Positions 44,755 through 56,835 of a stretch of DNA of 64,000 bases are shown piece by piece. The notes under the pieces are model-generated. The model saw only the letters and a program-made list of their open reading frames with translations. It searched no databases and had not been told where the DNA came from. This DNA comes from Zanthoxylum bungeanum (Eukaryota > Streptophyta > Magnoliopsida > Sapindales > Rutaceae). The position numbers and the translations under genes were made by a program. Location of the stretch: NCBI GenBank assembly GCA_019454045.1, contig SKCR01001818.1, positions 1-64,000 of the forward strand, written 5' to 3'. Positions within the stretch are counted from its first letter, which is position 1; each line of letters opens with the position of its first letter.

Positions 44755-45479
44755 ATATAAAGACCATTATTTACAACAGCTGTGCAAATTTCTATATCAT
44801 TTTTATACATAAAACACCCAGTGTTTCTAAATACAAAAGTGTACCCACATTGGGCTAACATAGATACAGAAATAATATTCCTAGTCAAACTAGGTATATA
44901 ATAACAGTCTGTAAGTTCAAGTACATGCCCCGATGGCAGTTCTAAAACAAAAGTACCAACGGCCAAAACGGCGACTGGTGTCCCATTTCCAACACGGAGG
45001 TCAATCTCTCATGAAGCCAGTCTCCTGCTAATCCGCAGATCCTGCACATCAGTACAAATGTGAGTACCACAACCAGAATCAAAAATCCAATTTTTGAAAC
45101 TAAAAGTAGTCATGTTTATTTCTATAACAAACATACCTAAGGCCGGTGCTTTGCCCGCCTTGATTTCCTTCCTGAGTGCCTTGTACTCGCGGCAGTCACA
45201 TTTCCAGTGACCCCGCTGTCCGCACTGAAGACAAACATCTTGGGATTTGTCCTTGGGCTTCCCAGAAGCCTTTGACGATTTGGTATTTCCCTTCTTCTTC
45301 TTCTTCTTCTTCTTGACACCTCCAGTCGCCTTGGGCCCAGCCCTTGGAGTCCGAGATGTAGAAGCGAAGTGCGCCTCGAGCTTCTTGCCCTTAAGAAATT
45401 CATTTTCTGCCTCTCGCAGCGTGGACATCAGCTCTCCAAGAGTCTGCTCTTGGTTCATCATATTGTTGTTCATGATGAA
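44755..45479 (-). pseudogene. gag: element C gag C-terminus and protease
   Basis: A frame at 45009-45473 carries QTLGELMSTLREAE, a run of lysines, CCHC knuckle CLQCGQRGHWKCDC and protease signature FDSGCGTH. The protease remainder (LPSGHVLELTDCYYIPSLTR) is at 44751-44966 after a stop. The text to the right is cut by the Tat solo LTR at 45480. Confidence 0.88.
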
Positions 45480-46153
45480 TGTGGGACACAGGAACTGGGC
45501 GACGCATGCTGTTATAGGTTCGCGGCCTAGTCAGGAGTACGGAGTAGCCACGAGGGACTAAACCGGAGAATAATGGAGTCGTCACCTGGTGTGAACCGGG
45601 AAAATGAGATTTAAGGCCGCACTCACCCCTCGCAAGGGAAGACCTCAAACCGTTGGGTTCGGAATGGTCCATTACTTATGTCACTTGTAATGAAAGGATT
45701 TGTGTGATAATTTAATCAAGCTTAAGTAACACTTATTTCCAAGAGTATCATGCTTCTAGATCCATATGCACAAAAATAAAACTTACACCTAAATTTGCAT
45801 ATATTTCACATCTAAGATTGCATGCTTGAAAGTACATCAAAGTAGAAACGAACATACAACTTCATTGGCATATTGTATTCATGGAAACACAAGCACACAC
45901 TAACCACACAAGCACATGTAAAAGCGAATCAAGTAATGGTGAACATGTGATTTCATAGACATATCATACTTATACGTGCGGAAGCATAAACAAATAGCCA
46001 TTTCATGTCCATGTGTAAATGAAAGAGTCAACTAAATACATAATGCAAAAAGACACTTAAGGATGCAATTAGGCATTAAAGTAAGCATGCTATGACGTGG
46101 TGCAAAAGAAGATAACTAATATGGACACAAACACACATGTGAGCACTTTTCAA

Positions 46154-46249
46154 GTGGTACGTGGAATTGTATCCCAAGTACAGACCGCATTACCGTCCAT
46201 TCGGAATCGGCTACGGAATTTATGTCTGGGTTTCCATCCGATATACTAC
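46154..46249 (-). repeat. conserved ~95-bp block in Tat LTR (copy 3)
   Basis: Starts GTGGTACGTGGAATTG and contains CCATTCGGAATCGG; closely similar to 4598-4693. Confidence 0.85.
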
Positions 46250-46358
46250 AAGAAATAATACTCAAATGCTATCAGGACATGGATATATGAATTGTAATAC
46301 GTTAAGCCAAGACTAAGAGATAATGCAATCAATGGAATAAATATGTTTTTCATTACGA

Positions 46359-46712
46359 TGCGTACAAAGAAAATGATGACTATATGAAACTTCGTATACC
46401 CGATTGAACACATCTTATATTCAACCGAATATACATCAACCGGTGCGGCAAAACATCGTGGTAAAGGATTTAAACCCCTTCAAATAGGGGACCTTTAATC
46501 CGACTTACTAAGCCCATGCGCTCGATTGCATCATGCATACAAAGAATAAAGACAATAACATCAAACTTAGTATGCCCGATTGAACATATCTTACATTCAA
46601 CCGAACACATGTCAACCGACGCGGCAAAGCATCGTGGTAAGGGTTTTAACCCCTCCAAATATGGGACCTTTAATCCGACTTACTAAGCCCATGCGCTCGA
46701 TTGCATCATGAA
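46359..46712 (-). repeat. 175-bp tandem duplication in Tat solo LTR
   Basis: Units 46359-46533 and 46534-46712 share CCCGATTGAACA...GGCAAARCATCGTGGTAA and AGCCCATGCGCTCGATTGC. Absent from the LTRs at 4104 and 10391. Confidence 0.85.
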
Positions 46713-46796
46713 TAAACAAGTAACATGCGGAATTTAAATGATGAATAATAAATAAATCAAAGCAATATAAAACAAAAGAAAGTGCCGTTTACTCAA

Positions 46797-46892
46797 GCGG
46801 TACGTGGAGTTGTATCCCGAGTACAGATCCTACTACTGTCCATTCGGAATCGGCTATGAAATTTATGTCCGGGTTTCCATCCGATATACCGC
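46797..46892 (-). repeat. conserved ~95-bp block in Tat LTR (copy 4)
   Basis: Starts GCGGTACGTGGAGTTG; second block in the same LTR, 643 bp from copy 3. Confidence 0.85.
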
Positions 46893-48557
46893 GAGAGTTG
46901 ACACATCTTTCATTTTATTTCAAGGCCACAACATACAATATTTCGTAATCCATGCATATTTATCTACTCAAGGGCCACAACATGCATTTTAACATAACAA
47001 TCATGCGAACAATACTCAATAAATAATAAAAATACAACTGAAAACAAGTGTGAAAAATACCCTCAGGTCTAACCTTTTTTGCCGACTTTCGGACTTGCGT
47101 TTCACGGAGATCGGAAGGGTTAAAGCACCTCAACTTCTCTGGTTCACTGGTTTAGCGTCTTAGCTCACTGTTTTGTTGTTTTGCTTACTGTTTTACCTCT
47201 GTTTTGCTGCCGTTTCCTCTGTATTTTCTGCTTACTATTTCAGGTGCATTTATGGAATGTTTTGGTCTCGGTTTTGACACTGTTTTTGGGCTGCTTTCGG
47301 AGTTATTTATTCACTGTTTTGGCTGTGTGTAGGGGCTGTTTCTGTGTGGTTTTAAGGACTATTTGGGGCTGTTTGAAGGGTGATTTTTGGTGAAACAGTG
47401 AGTAGTTCCAGTGGCAGTTTTTGCATGGATGTGAGGGCTGGTTGGGCTGTGTTTTACGATGAATGTGAGGGCTGTTTAGACTGTGTTTTACGGTGAATGT
47501 GAGGGCTGTGTCGGTTGGGCAAATTGGACAATTGCGTGAACAAAAATGGGGCAGTGTTGTGCGTGAATGTTGGGTGAGTTGTGGCTTGTGGCGTGATCTG
47601 TTGAGGGCAGGTGGCGTGATGAGTATTTGTGGCTTTGTGGGTTATTTGGACGGTTGAGGCGCTGGTGAGGGTACCTTGTTGTTTGATGAGGCGTGAGTGT
47701 GCCTTAGTGGCTTGTGACGAGTGGAAACTAGTTTATGGTAATGGGTGAGTAGCGTGCTTGTGAGGGGCTATATGGCTTATAAGGGCTGCGTTGTTGTGAG
47801 GTAAGGGGTAATTTGAAAGCGTGAGGCAGTGGGCGTGGATTGTGAGAGATTGGGGACATGAGTGTCTTGGTTTTGGGTTGTTTATATAGGCAAGGGCTAG
47901 GGCTTCACATTGTCTCACAAGGAAGAGATATTTGGTATTAAAGAGAGATATGATTTGGTGTTAGACAAGGAAAGCAAGAGATTTGATGGGGGACAAATTG
48001 GTTTAGATTAGGAAGTCAATATTTTTAATTTGTTATAATTGATTTTAGTTAGGCATATCATCTTTTTAATTTAGGTATATAACATATTTGATTTGTCTAA
48101 GTTAGGCATGATTTTATTTTATGTTTTATTTAATTTGGTAAATGGTTTAATTATTTTATTTAATTCAATTACATTATTTAATTAATATTTGATTTAATTT
48201 GGGTGTAATTTAATGTTATATGGGCGTGTGGGCCTTGTTGCGGGCGTGTGGGCCTTTGGTTGGTGGGTTTAGTTTGTGTGGGCTAAGTGAGTGGATTTGG
48301 GCCAAGGTTAAAAGGTTTGCGGGTTTTTTGGGCCGAGGTTAGGTGATTTGAGTGTTTTGGGCCGGGAATAATTTTTAAAACGGAAAACCAACCAGTAACC
48401 CGAAGCTAAACCAGCGAACTTAATCCGATTATGAGTCAATTCTTGACTCCTCCCTTCCGACGTCCGTTTCCCGCGGCTTCCGCGACTTAAAAGGTAGTGC
48501 CTCCAACTGAGGCTCATCATCGGGTTTCACATGCAAAAATGCAATGCCTACAATGAA

Positions 48558-49063
48558 CCCACTCCAAATGTCGGGGAGAGATTGCAAGATCAAATCTATA
48601 GAGGTCTCTATCTCAAAACTATCCCCATTTGTCCAAGCTGCTCGATATCGGCAATCATCTGTGTCACATGATGTTCAACATATGTACCATCCGACATCCG
48701 AGCGCGGAAGAGCTTCTTCTGTAACTCATATCTTTACGATCTAAGATTAGATCGGTGTAGATCATTCAACTTCGCCAACATGTTATAGGGATCTGATCCA
48801 TTGTTCTGTCGACGGAATTGCTGAGTCATAGCAACAAGCATAATAGATTGAACAGTTGCGTTGTCATCGCTATGAGTCTTCCAAAGCTCTAGCTCGAGTA
48901 ACTGATCAGATCTGGGCTTAGGCCCAAGAGGTCTCTCTATAGTATATAGCAGCCTCTCGGATCCAATGACTATCCTTAGATTCATTTCCCAATCGGAAAG
49001 GTTAGTCCCGTTAAAGACATTATCGCCCATGATGATGTCCCGGACACTGTTCTTTCTAGTCAT
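48558..49063 (-). pseudogene. gag: element C gag N-terminus
   Basis: ATG at 49061-49063; the frame to 48734 reads MGDNVFNGTNLSDWEMNL, TIERPLGPKP and LWKTHSDDNATVQSIMLVAM. A stop or frameshift near 48733 follows. The remainder (KKLFRARMSDGT-type text) reaches the ATGAA duplication where the Tat LTR entered. Confidence 0.87.
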
Positions 49064-51243
49064 TTTAATTGCGATAGTCTAACTATCCAATTAACAATGT
49101 AAGGGTACAGTCTAACTGTTACAAGAAAAATAACATAATATTAGTCCAACTAATAAAATAATTTTGACGAAATAATTTTGAAAGCGTGTAAAGGTAAGTA
49201 TTTGAACGAAATTGCAAATTCAATACTAGCCTCCCACTATTTTTCGGCGAGCCTCTAACCCTCTGTGGAGTACTAGGGAAACCTAGTTTCCTAGTAGGCT
49301 AGGATCCCGTTAAATAACACACAACCTTGACTTTGGCCAACAAGCTGTATGATATTTAACTAGGTAGATCTCGAAGATCAATTGGATCTCATCCAATTCC
49401 TAGATCCGGTAGGTGGACCTCCAAGTCCGAAACATATATACAATATATATGCCAATATATCCAATATATTTTCCTAACCTTTTCCTCTGAATCAACTAAG
49501 CCTTGGATTTGGCACAACAAGCTTAATGATTCCAGTTAAGCGGAACCCATTGACTTTGGAAAGCTTCGTAATCAATGTCGATGGACAAGAAGTGATCTTG
49601 ACTTTGGCCAACAAATCACAACTTGGACAAGACACCGATATGGAACAAAGCTTTCATGATTCAAACACATCCGTAATTGACAAAGGTCTTGACTTTGGCC
49701 AACAAACTAGTGCCAATCTTGGATCTTGAGTAAGAATCACTCAATGGAAGGAAAGCGCTTAATATGTTTTGAGGGTTTTTCGCGTAAATTGGCAACCAAT
49801 TTATTATCTTTGTTAGGTCTCATCATACACCCTTAAACATGCATTCTAAAAGCATAATAAGGCGTGTAAAGTAAATTAATAACGATATGCGGATGGATAT
49901 TTAACAAATTGTTCATAGAACAAATCACTCCATTTCCTCTCCCCGGCTAGCACTATTCTATCTTCTACCCAATTACATAATACAATAAAAGAAACCTCAT
50001 TAACATTGAGGGGAATTAGGTGAGAAGAATATAAAGAATCAATAAAGAGAGAAGGTTGGACACGCAGGTCCAATTTATAAATTCTAAATTTACAACAATT
50101 TCTAAAATTGCCCTTTCCCTTCTAATATCCATCCGATATACGACGCTATTCATTCATCACATCTATGTATTCATTCATAGCATGTTACTTAATCAATCTA
50201 ATCAAATTAATTAATCTTTGAATATTAGTGATCATCCAATGTTCAAACAATGATTTGATTTGCGCGAGTCCAACTCGATTGTGAATAAGTACTCGAAGTA
50301 CGAATTCTTGAATTATATCGAACTACTCGTTAAATCTAATTTAATTCGTATTCAATACTAATTCATTTATTTAATTCCAAATTAAATAACTACACTTTTA
50401 ATACGCTTTAACGACTTAGATTCCAAATCTAATCTAAATGGGTCTCAAAGCCCAATTAATATCCAATGTTGTTTAATTAAAAGTCCAATGGGTTTTCAAT
50501 TGATTTCATAAGGCATGGGCTTTGGTCAATATGGGTCAAACCCAAATACCAAGGTCCAAGTAAGGAATCACCTTTATTTGCCAAGAAACCAATTTTGGCT
50601 CATTAGGCCCAATTAAACATTTAAAGCCCATTTGTTATATTTGGACTTAATAGAATGGTTTAGGCCCAATATGGATCCAATCCATTTGGCCCAAACCTAC
50701 TTGGCCCAACCAAGTCCATAAGGCCCAAATACAACAATTACAAGCCCAATTCAAAATCAAGCCCAATTAATTAAACTTTAATATTCCAAATTTTAAAATT
50801 CAATTAATTATAGTGTTAAGCCATGATTAACCATTAAATTAACATTTCCAAAATACTAATCTAACCAATTAATCATGCTTTTCATCATCAACACATGTCC
50901 AACATATTTGATTCAAAAATCATCTCATTACATGCTACAACACTCACAGCAGTTTAGGGTTTATATGTTCGATTCCGATTTCAATTATAAATCAACATTT
51001 CCCAATTGTTTCAAGTCATCCAATGATCAAATGAACAAAAATACCATGACTTTAGGGCACTATAAGCATTCAGCCAAGCCTCATTTTTGGGGAAAAATTG
51101 ATCCAATCCATTTTTCACAAAATTGATCACAAACAACTCCAAGTCATTCATTCACAAGCATGCTCAAACAAGTAATTTAGTCAAAACATGCTCAAAAACA
51201 ATTTACCCAAAATTTACCCTAAGTTTATTTCATGCTCAAAATG
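49064..51243 (-). other. element C leader (no gene)
   Basis: Noncoding, co-linear with 20955-23118 of the other family-B copy, including the CTTGACTTTGGCCAACAA phrases. The open frame at 49526-49729 is part of this repeat. Confidence 0.8.
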
Positions 51244-51257
51244 GCTCATTGATACCA
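51244..51257 (-). other. primer binding site, initiator tRNA-Met
   Basis: Sense TGGTATCAATGAGCC one base after the 5' LTR end CCCAACA. Confidence 0.88.
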
Positions 51258-52477
51258 TTGTTGGGTTTCTAGGTTAATCCCAAGATCATTTAAGCATAGA
51301 AATAGAATGAATACGAAAAGAAGAGTGGCGGAAACACACTTATATCTAACGGATTTGGATGTGTTGAGAGGCAAAAAATTCCTCCAAGAAGTCTTTGAGA
51401 ATTCGGCCAAGGTGATATCCCAAGCTCCAAGCTTTGTCTTGTGATTCCAAGCTCTTAGAATAGGTTTCCCTATCACCTTGCATTGATTCCTTGAAGGTGC
51501 TAGCCTTAAGAAAAATTGCCACAATTTTTCACTTCCTTTCCTTCCTTGTTCGGCCAAGAGAGAAAGAAATGGAGAGAGTAATTTTCTTGTGAAAACCGTG
51601 AATGACTAAGGGAAAGAGAGAATGATTTTTTTTGATTTTATATTTCAATTTCAAAAATTAAAATAATGATATACCATAGTTGGTATATGTCAACAATGCC
51701 ATCAAGTTTGGAGTGTTTAAGAAGTCATCACCAACTTCACCAAAACCCATCACCAAAAAACAACTTTAAAGTGAAAAGTGATGTGACATGTGATGTGACA
51801 TGTGGGCCCCACTTGATTCAAAATCCAAGTGGGCCACAAACACTCCCGGGCTCGGGTTCGCTAATTCCGAATTAACGAACTTTCGTCGCGACGTAATTAA
51901 ATCAAATTTAATTAAATAATTATGCCTAGCAAAATTACTATTCACGTCACTAACGAATTAATTCTAAATTAACTTGTTTGCCCGAATTAAAATCTAATTT
52001 TAATTCTGCGTCGAAATGTAATTTCGTTTAATATATCGAATATATTATTTTATCGATTAATTCCAAATTAATCGTTCTCTCTCTTCTAATAGTATTTTAT
52101 CCCAGATAAAATCTCTCCGCTATTAATCCCAGATTAATAAAGTTCGAATCATACGTCATCGGTGAATCTTCGGGAAGCGACCCAAGAGATCCCTGGATAT
52201 GTTGGCAGTAAATCCGGTTGTCGGACTATCCGAACACGTATGTACCTCGTACTACGTTCTTACCGATTTACGAGACAAGGTTGGCTTATAGCAAAGCGCC
52301 ATGCCTAGCCAATTCTCCAGAAATATTCTTAATGGAATATATAATCTATGTCAGGCGTAGTATACGTAGTATTACGTATCTCGATCCAGTGTCGGATGTC
52401 ACATGCAAGGCCTGAGGCTGGAATAGTGTCTGTCCTGTACGAAGCATATATCGGATCACTAGCAACTAGTCTCTTTA

Positions 52478-54834
52478 TGTAACGACCGGTAACGACCCCG
52501 ATAGTAGTTATTTGGAGACGTTTCATCTTCTTTTCCTATTACGAACCGTTTAATGAGTAGCGTATTATTTAGAAATAGTGAACATTTATATTAAATTAAA
52601 TTATAAGGATATTGTCTTTGATATTATTATTTGGGTTTAATAGTGATGAGAGTATAATGGATTTGGGCCTAAGTAAGAATAAAGAATAGAAAGAATAGAA
52701 AGCCTAGGTCAATTTGTAAATGAAGGATTAAAATACAAGCCCAAATGTTTATTTAGGAAGCATGGAAACTTAAGCCCAATTATAGAAATATCCACCATTT
52801 TCTAGAATCATTTAAGAATGAAATTAATTTTTTTTATAATTAATTTTGTTCTTGTTGCATTGACTGGTCAGAGAGAGAAGAGGGAAAAATTCATTTATTT
52901 TCTTTTCTTTTCCTTGTTACCGTGATTGACCAAAGAGAAAAGAGAGAGGTTTATCTCCTGGGCTGTTGCCGAGAGAACAGAAAAGAGGAAGATGGAAGTG
53001 AGTTGCTTCTGTTCTGGGCGAGAGACTGAACAAGTAATTGGAAGATTGAACTTAGGTAGGATTTATAATCAAAGCACTAAAGGTTTGAGATTTGGGTGTT
53101 GAGTAATTTAAGGTATTAGAAACTTGATAAACAGTGAGATGGTAAGTTCTGTTGAGGTCATAAAATTCTCTTAGGTTGCTTAGATTGTTTTCTTTATTTA
53201 ATTGTGGGTTAGATTGTTTTTTTATTTAATTGTGGATTATGTGGAAAGAATAAATATTGAGTTATTGGGAGATTTGGGTTTATTGTTGCTTATGGCGTAA
53301 GGAGATGTGGGTTTCTGTTGCATATGGCGTGAAGAGGGGCTTAAATGTTGGCTGTTTTAAGTGGCGATAGAAGGTTTAAATATTTGCTATTTTAAATGAT
53401 GTGAAGAGACTTAAATCTGCGTTTTTCTGCGGAGTGAAGGGGCTGAAAACTTGAATATCTCCCTTATCACATGCCCTTGACAACCTCATTAGAATTAGAA
53501 CCTTGTAATTATTTCTTTCGTAATCCATTTAGATTATGGGATTTAATTATGAGATTATGGATTATGTTATGTATGTAACTGACGATTCTACCTGTTTTGT
53601 TTAGATTCACGACAGGAGCCGCGCCCGTCCCCAACTACGTAAAGGAACCTACTTGGACATAATCTGTGAGTGGAGATTTATTTTCTAAGTTGATTTTATG
53701 TTTAAATTGTTTACATTTAAAATCCATTTTGAGACTTATTTTAAAGCCTTAGGGCATTAGTTTTATTTTATTTTCATAAATGTATTACTTGGAAATGGAT
53801 TTGAGACTTTAAAAGTTTTGAGCTTGGTTTTCACGTTTTCGGGGCATGAGGCAAAAACTCACCCAGTATGTAACTTGACAGTTGGAATTGACGGATATAG
53901 TAGCATGTGCACATGTGGAGGACTGAGGGGACGCTCTTAGATCCGCGAGCCGGGCTAGGGGACGGCGATACGTAACGCCCCTAGACCCCAGTTTGAGCTT
54001 GAGTGGTAGTATAGATCCGCACCCCAGCTCCAGTTTGTGGCTTGGGGGATGACGATACGTAACGCCCCAAGACCACCAGATTTTGAGGCAGTAGTGACAT
54101 GCTTTGGGGGACGGCGATACGTAACGCCCTCATACGTCCAGGTTTTCAGACAGGACTACAGATTTCAGAAAAAGCTTTCATGTTTTCAGATTATATACAG
54201 TTTTCAGAGTTTCAAAAATATAGATTTTGAAATCCAGATTTTAGAGATAGATTTTCAGTTTCAAATTTCAGATTTTTAGTATAAAGTTTTCAGAGTTTCA
54301 GAATCTAGATTTTTAGCAAATATTTTCAGAAACCAGATTTTCAGAAACATATTTCAAAAGAAACAGAGTTTCTACAAAAGATATTTCTAAAAGTATGATT
54401 TTAAAGTTAAAGGACTTTTACTTCAGTTTTCGGTTTTAGTCCACTCACTTAGATCGTATAGCGATCTAATCCCCCTCCAGTTTATATTGTTTTATAGGGA
54501 TTCCAGGAGGACAAGCTCGGGAGGATGGATACTGATGCAGTCACCAGGGTTGGAGTCCACCAGCATTGGGTCTTGTTGCATGAGAGTCCAGTCAATGTCA
54601 GTATAAAGTTTCATGTATATACTAGAAAAGTGTGGGTCTTTATAAGTATCTGTTGTTATGCGTGAGGAAAAAGTATTGTCAGTATACATATATGAGAAAC
54701 AAAAGTATTTTTAATTGAGTTATAGTTCCTTGCATGACATCGCATAGCTTAGAACACAGTCAGATAGTCAGAGGCTTATGGGGTTAGCATTGCTATCCCT
54801 TGTCGGTAACATCCCCTAGGTCGGGGATGTTACA
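52478..54834 (+). mobile_element. Tekay/Del-type gypsy solo LTR in element C 5' LTR
   Basis: 2357 bp, TGTAACGACC...GGGGATGTTACA, with perfect target duplication CTTTA (52473-52477 and 54835-54839). The empty site is visible in the 3' LTR at about 41303-41316. Same family as 1-2228 in the opposite orientation. It contains the stem-loop array 53955-54136 and a run of TTTCAGA-type short repeats (54140-54400). Confidence 0.95.
53955..54136 (+). repeat. stem-loop array in Tekay solo LTR
   Basis: CTAGGGG/CCCCTAG (53955-53961, 53978-53984) and CTTGGGG/CCCCAAG (54041-54047, 54065-54071) flank the loop core CGATACGTAACG. A third unit (54101-54136) has arms CTTTGGGGG and CCCTCATACG that pair poorly. 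Outer arms extend pairing (GGG/CCC and GTGG/CCAC) across a one-base bulge. Confidence 0.8.
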
Positions 54835-55555
54835 CTTTATTATCGGATAATCATGACCTAGTCATATTATCCCGACGGTTGCAACCTTTCAGAGAACCAG
54901 TTCTGTATCTCTGCGTGACCATCATCTTCATATGACTGAAGTGATACTTCCGTCTTGACATCACATCCAATACACTAAGATTCTCAATAAACCCAGAAGA
55001 GGTGTACACAGAACCTGTTAAAGTCCTGGACGACCAAAACCAAAGCGTATTGATTGTCACAAGTACTAGCGATGCAAGTCTCAGGTTAAGACCAAATACA
55101 CCTACCCTGATGCGGACTCCCATAGACACATAGTCATACTACCAATGAGATTCCGAAGGGTCTATCCAGATCGAAGCTGTTTTCTGTACCATCGGTAAAA
55201 CACAACTTCCTACCACACTTGCATAAGTATCCAATACTTAAATATATGAGAACTATGCTGTTACGCTTCCATAACACGCACAAGTGCAATACTAGTCTAT
55301 TTCGCATTATCGATGTCTAGTCTCGATAATACTACGACTAGGGATATTTAATGATTAAACCGTCGTGGATTGATACTGTCTCATATTATATCAATCTGGA
55401 ACTAATCATAAGGACTTTCATCATTCACACATTTAAGTAATCTAATTACGAAATGATAAAAGGCAATTTCCTTTGCTACATAATTAATTTGTACAAAAAC
55501 ACAATGTCTTTTACAAATAGTGTCGCTATGGGTCATAATTGTCCAAAACACACAC

Positions 55556-56594
55556 CTATATTGTGTGACTCATTGGATTCATTCTCAAATCGGACATGGA
55601 ATCAGTACTGGTAGATTAAGTCCACATAATCTATCCTCTAATGAATACCATCATATGTGGTTGTTGTATTCTAATGATTATAAGTGACACCTAATATTAT
55701 GACCTCTGAATAAGAGAATAAATTTTTTCCATAACACGATCCATTGACTAAACTATTATTCCACCAATGACTTAGAGTATGAAATATGTATACTCTAATA
55801 GTCATTGGTTCATCGTGGGTCATAATCCTAATGATATGCACTATGAGAATTTCCCCAATCAGAAGTCTCCTACTATGGCCATGGATTTACATCATCATAC
55901 ATATATGTCAACTGCGCAATGAAATATTAAACTTATTATACATATGTTTATTCTGAGTTTGGTGATCCTCTATTGTGTTTTCCATAATCTCCATTTGTTT
56001 GTTACACAACCCAATCATTTCCCTATAGATAGTCCTTAAAGGATGACTCAGGTTGGTGTCAAAGTTACATAACTATCACATAAGATTTAGTAAAGACCTA
56101 AAGTTTTAGGATTAGTTCATACCTTATAATTAAGAGTCTTCCATATTCACATGGATTAACATCTTTATACGAAAACTCCTTGAGGTCAGTTTATTGCACT
56201 TGTTAATTAACACAAGCACCTATGTGTTATACCAATCATTCGAACTATGTTGGCAACTTATTAGATCAACTATCCCATGAGTGGGTGGTAATAACATCGT
56301 ACTAGTCTATCTAGATTATCAATGTCCTCATTATTGATAATCTCTTAACTAGGAATATTTTAGGTATTGATAATCCCTTAACTAGGAATATTTTAGGAGT
56401 GATAGGATCTTATAAACCAAAACCCTGATTGGTTCCTATGCAAATCACTCTAAGGACTTTATTACACATTTTATCAAAGTAATGATAAAGAACATTGTGT
56501 ATAATAAATAAATACAATTTTATTTCATTCAATGTAAGATTACAATGTGATAATTATAGTCATAATCCAATTGATCTTCAACATAATACCAACA
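55556..56594 (-). repeat. LTR of copia element D, right part
   Basis: Ends ACCAACA at 56594 and is followed by a copia purine tract. Distantly similar to the family-B LTR (ACTAGGGATATTT-like and TCTAATTAC-like text). Holds a 33-bp tandem repeat (GATAATCYCTTAACTAGG, 56336-56402). Its left part lies before 40103. Confidence 0.7.
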
Positions 56595-56606
56595 ATCTCC
56601 CACTTG
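56595..56606 (-). other. polypurine tract of element D
   Basis: Sense GCAAGTGGGAGAT before TGTTGG. Confidence 0.75.
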
Positions 56607-56835
56607 CACCAGAGTCATTTTCCACGAGTCTCAGACATGTTCTTCATATAAGCCTAGATTATATGTACGCAATTTGGTCACCTCCAAATTCGCAAAGAAC
56701 ACGAATGACATTTCTGAACTATATAATTTGAGGTCATCATATATGTTTAATAATCTATCTGTCGTAGGCTATCTAAGTTGTGCTTAGGAAACATAGATTA
56801 CACCACAAGTTTTTGAGGCGCACATCTCATATTTT
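56607..56835 (-). other. element D tail after pol, fragment
   Basis: Sense text resembles the stretch between RNase H and the 3' LTR in copia elements (an EEHV-DSWK-like reading). No complete domain. Confidence 0.4.

Larger units (their letters stand above)
45480..48552 (-). mobile_element. Tat/Ogre solo LTR inside element C gag
   Basis: 3073 bp, sense TGTAGGCATTG...GTCCCACA, with perfect target duplication ATGAA (45475-45479 and 48553-48557). The gag text rejoins across it, as seen by comparison with 20440-20470. Same family as 4104-12698 but longer: it holds a 175-bp tandem duplication (46359-46712) and two copies of the conserved block. No internal domain remains. Confidence 0.93.
40103..55550 (-). 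mobile_element. Ty1/copia element C (family B), with two nested solo LTRs
   Basis: TG...CA ends, 3' LTR 40103-42018 and 5' LTR 51259-55550. Removing the two nested LTRs and their duplications leaves about 10.0 kb. Flanks are CACGC (40098-40102) and CACAC (55551-55555), a target duplication with one G-to-A change at a CpG. Minus strand order: LTR, tRNA-Met primer site, leader, gag, protease, integrase, RT, RNase H, purine tract, LTR. Most complete copia body here, but with several frameshifts, stops and the two insertions. Long LTRs and motifs suggest an Angela/Tork-like lineage (moderate). Confidence 0.92.
51259..55550 (-). repeat. 5' LTR of element C, interrupted
   Basis: 4292 bp, of which 2362 are the inserted Tekay LTR plus its duplication; the remaining 1930 bp match the 1916-bp 3' LTR. 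Confidence 0.92.
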
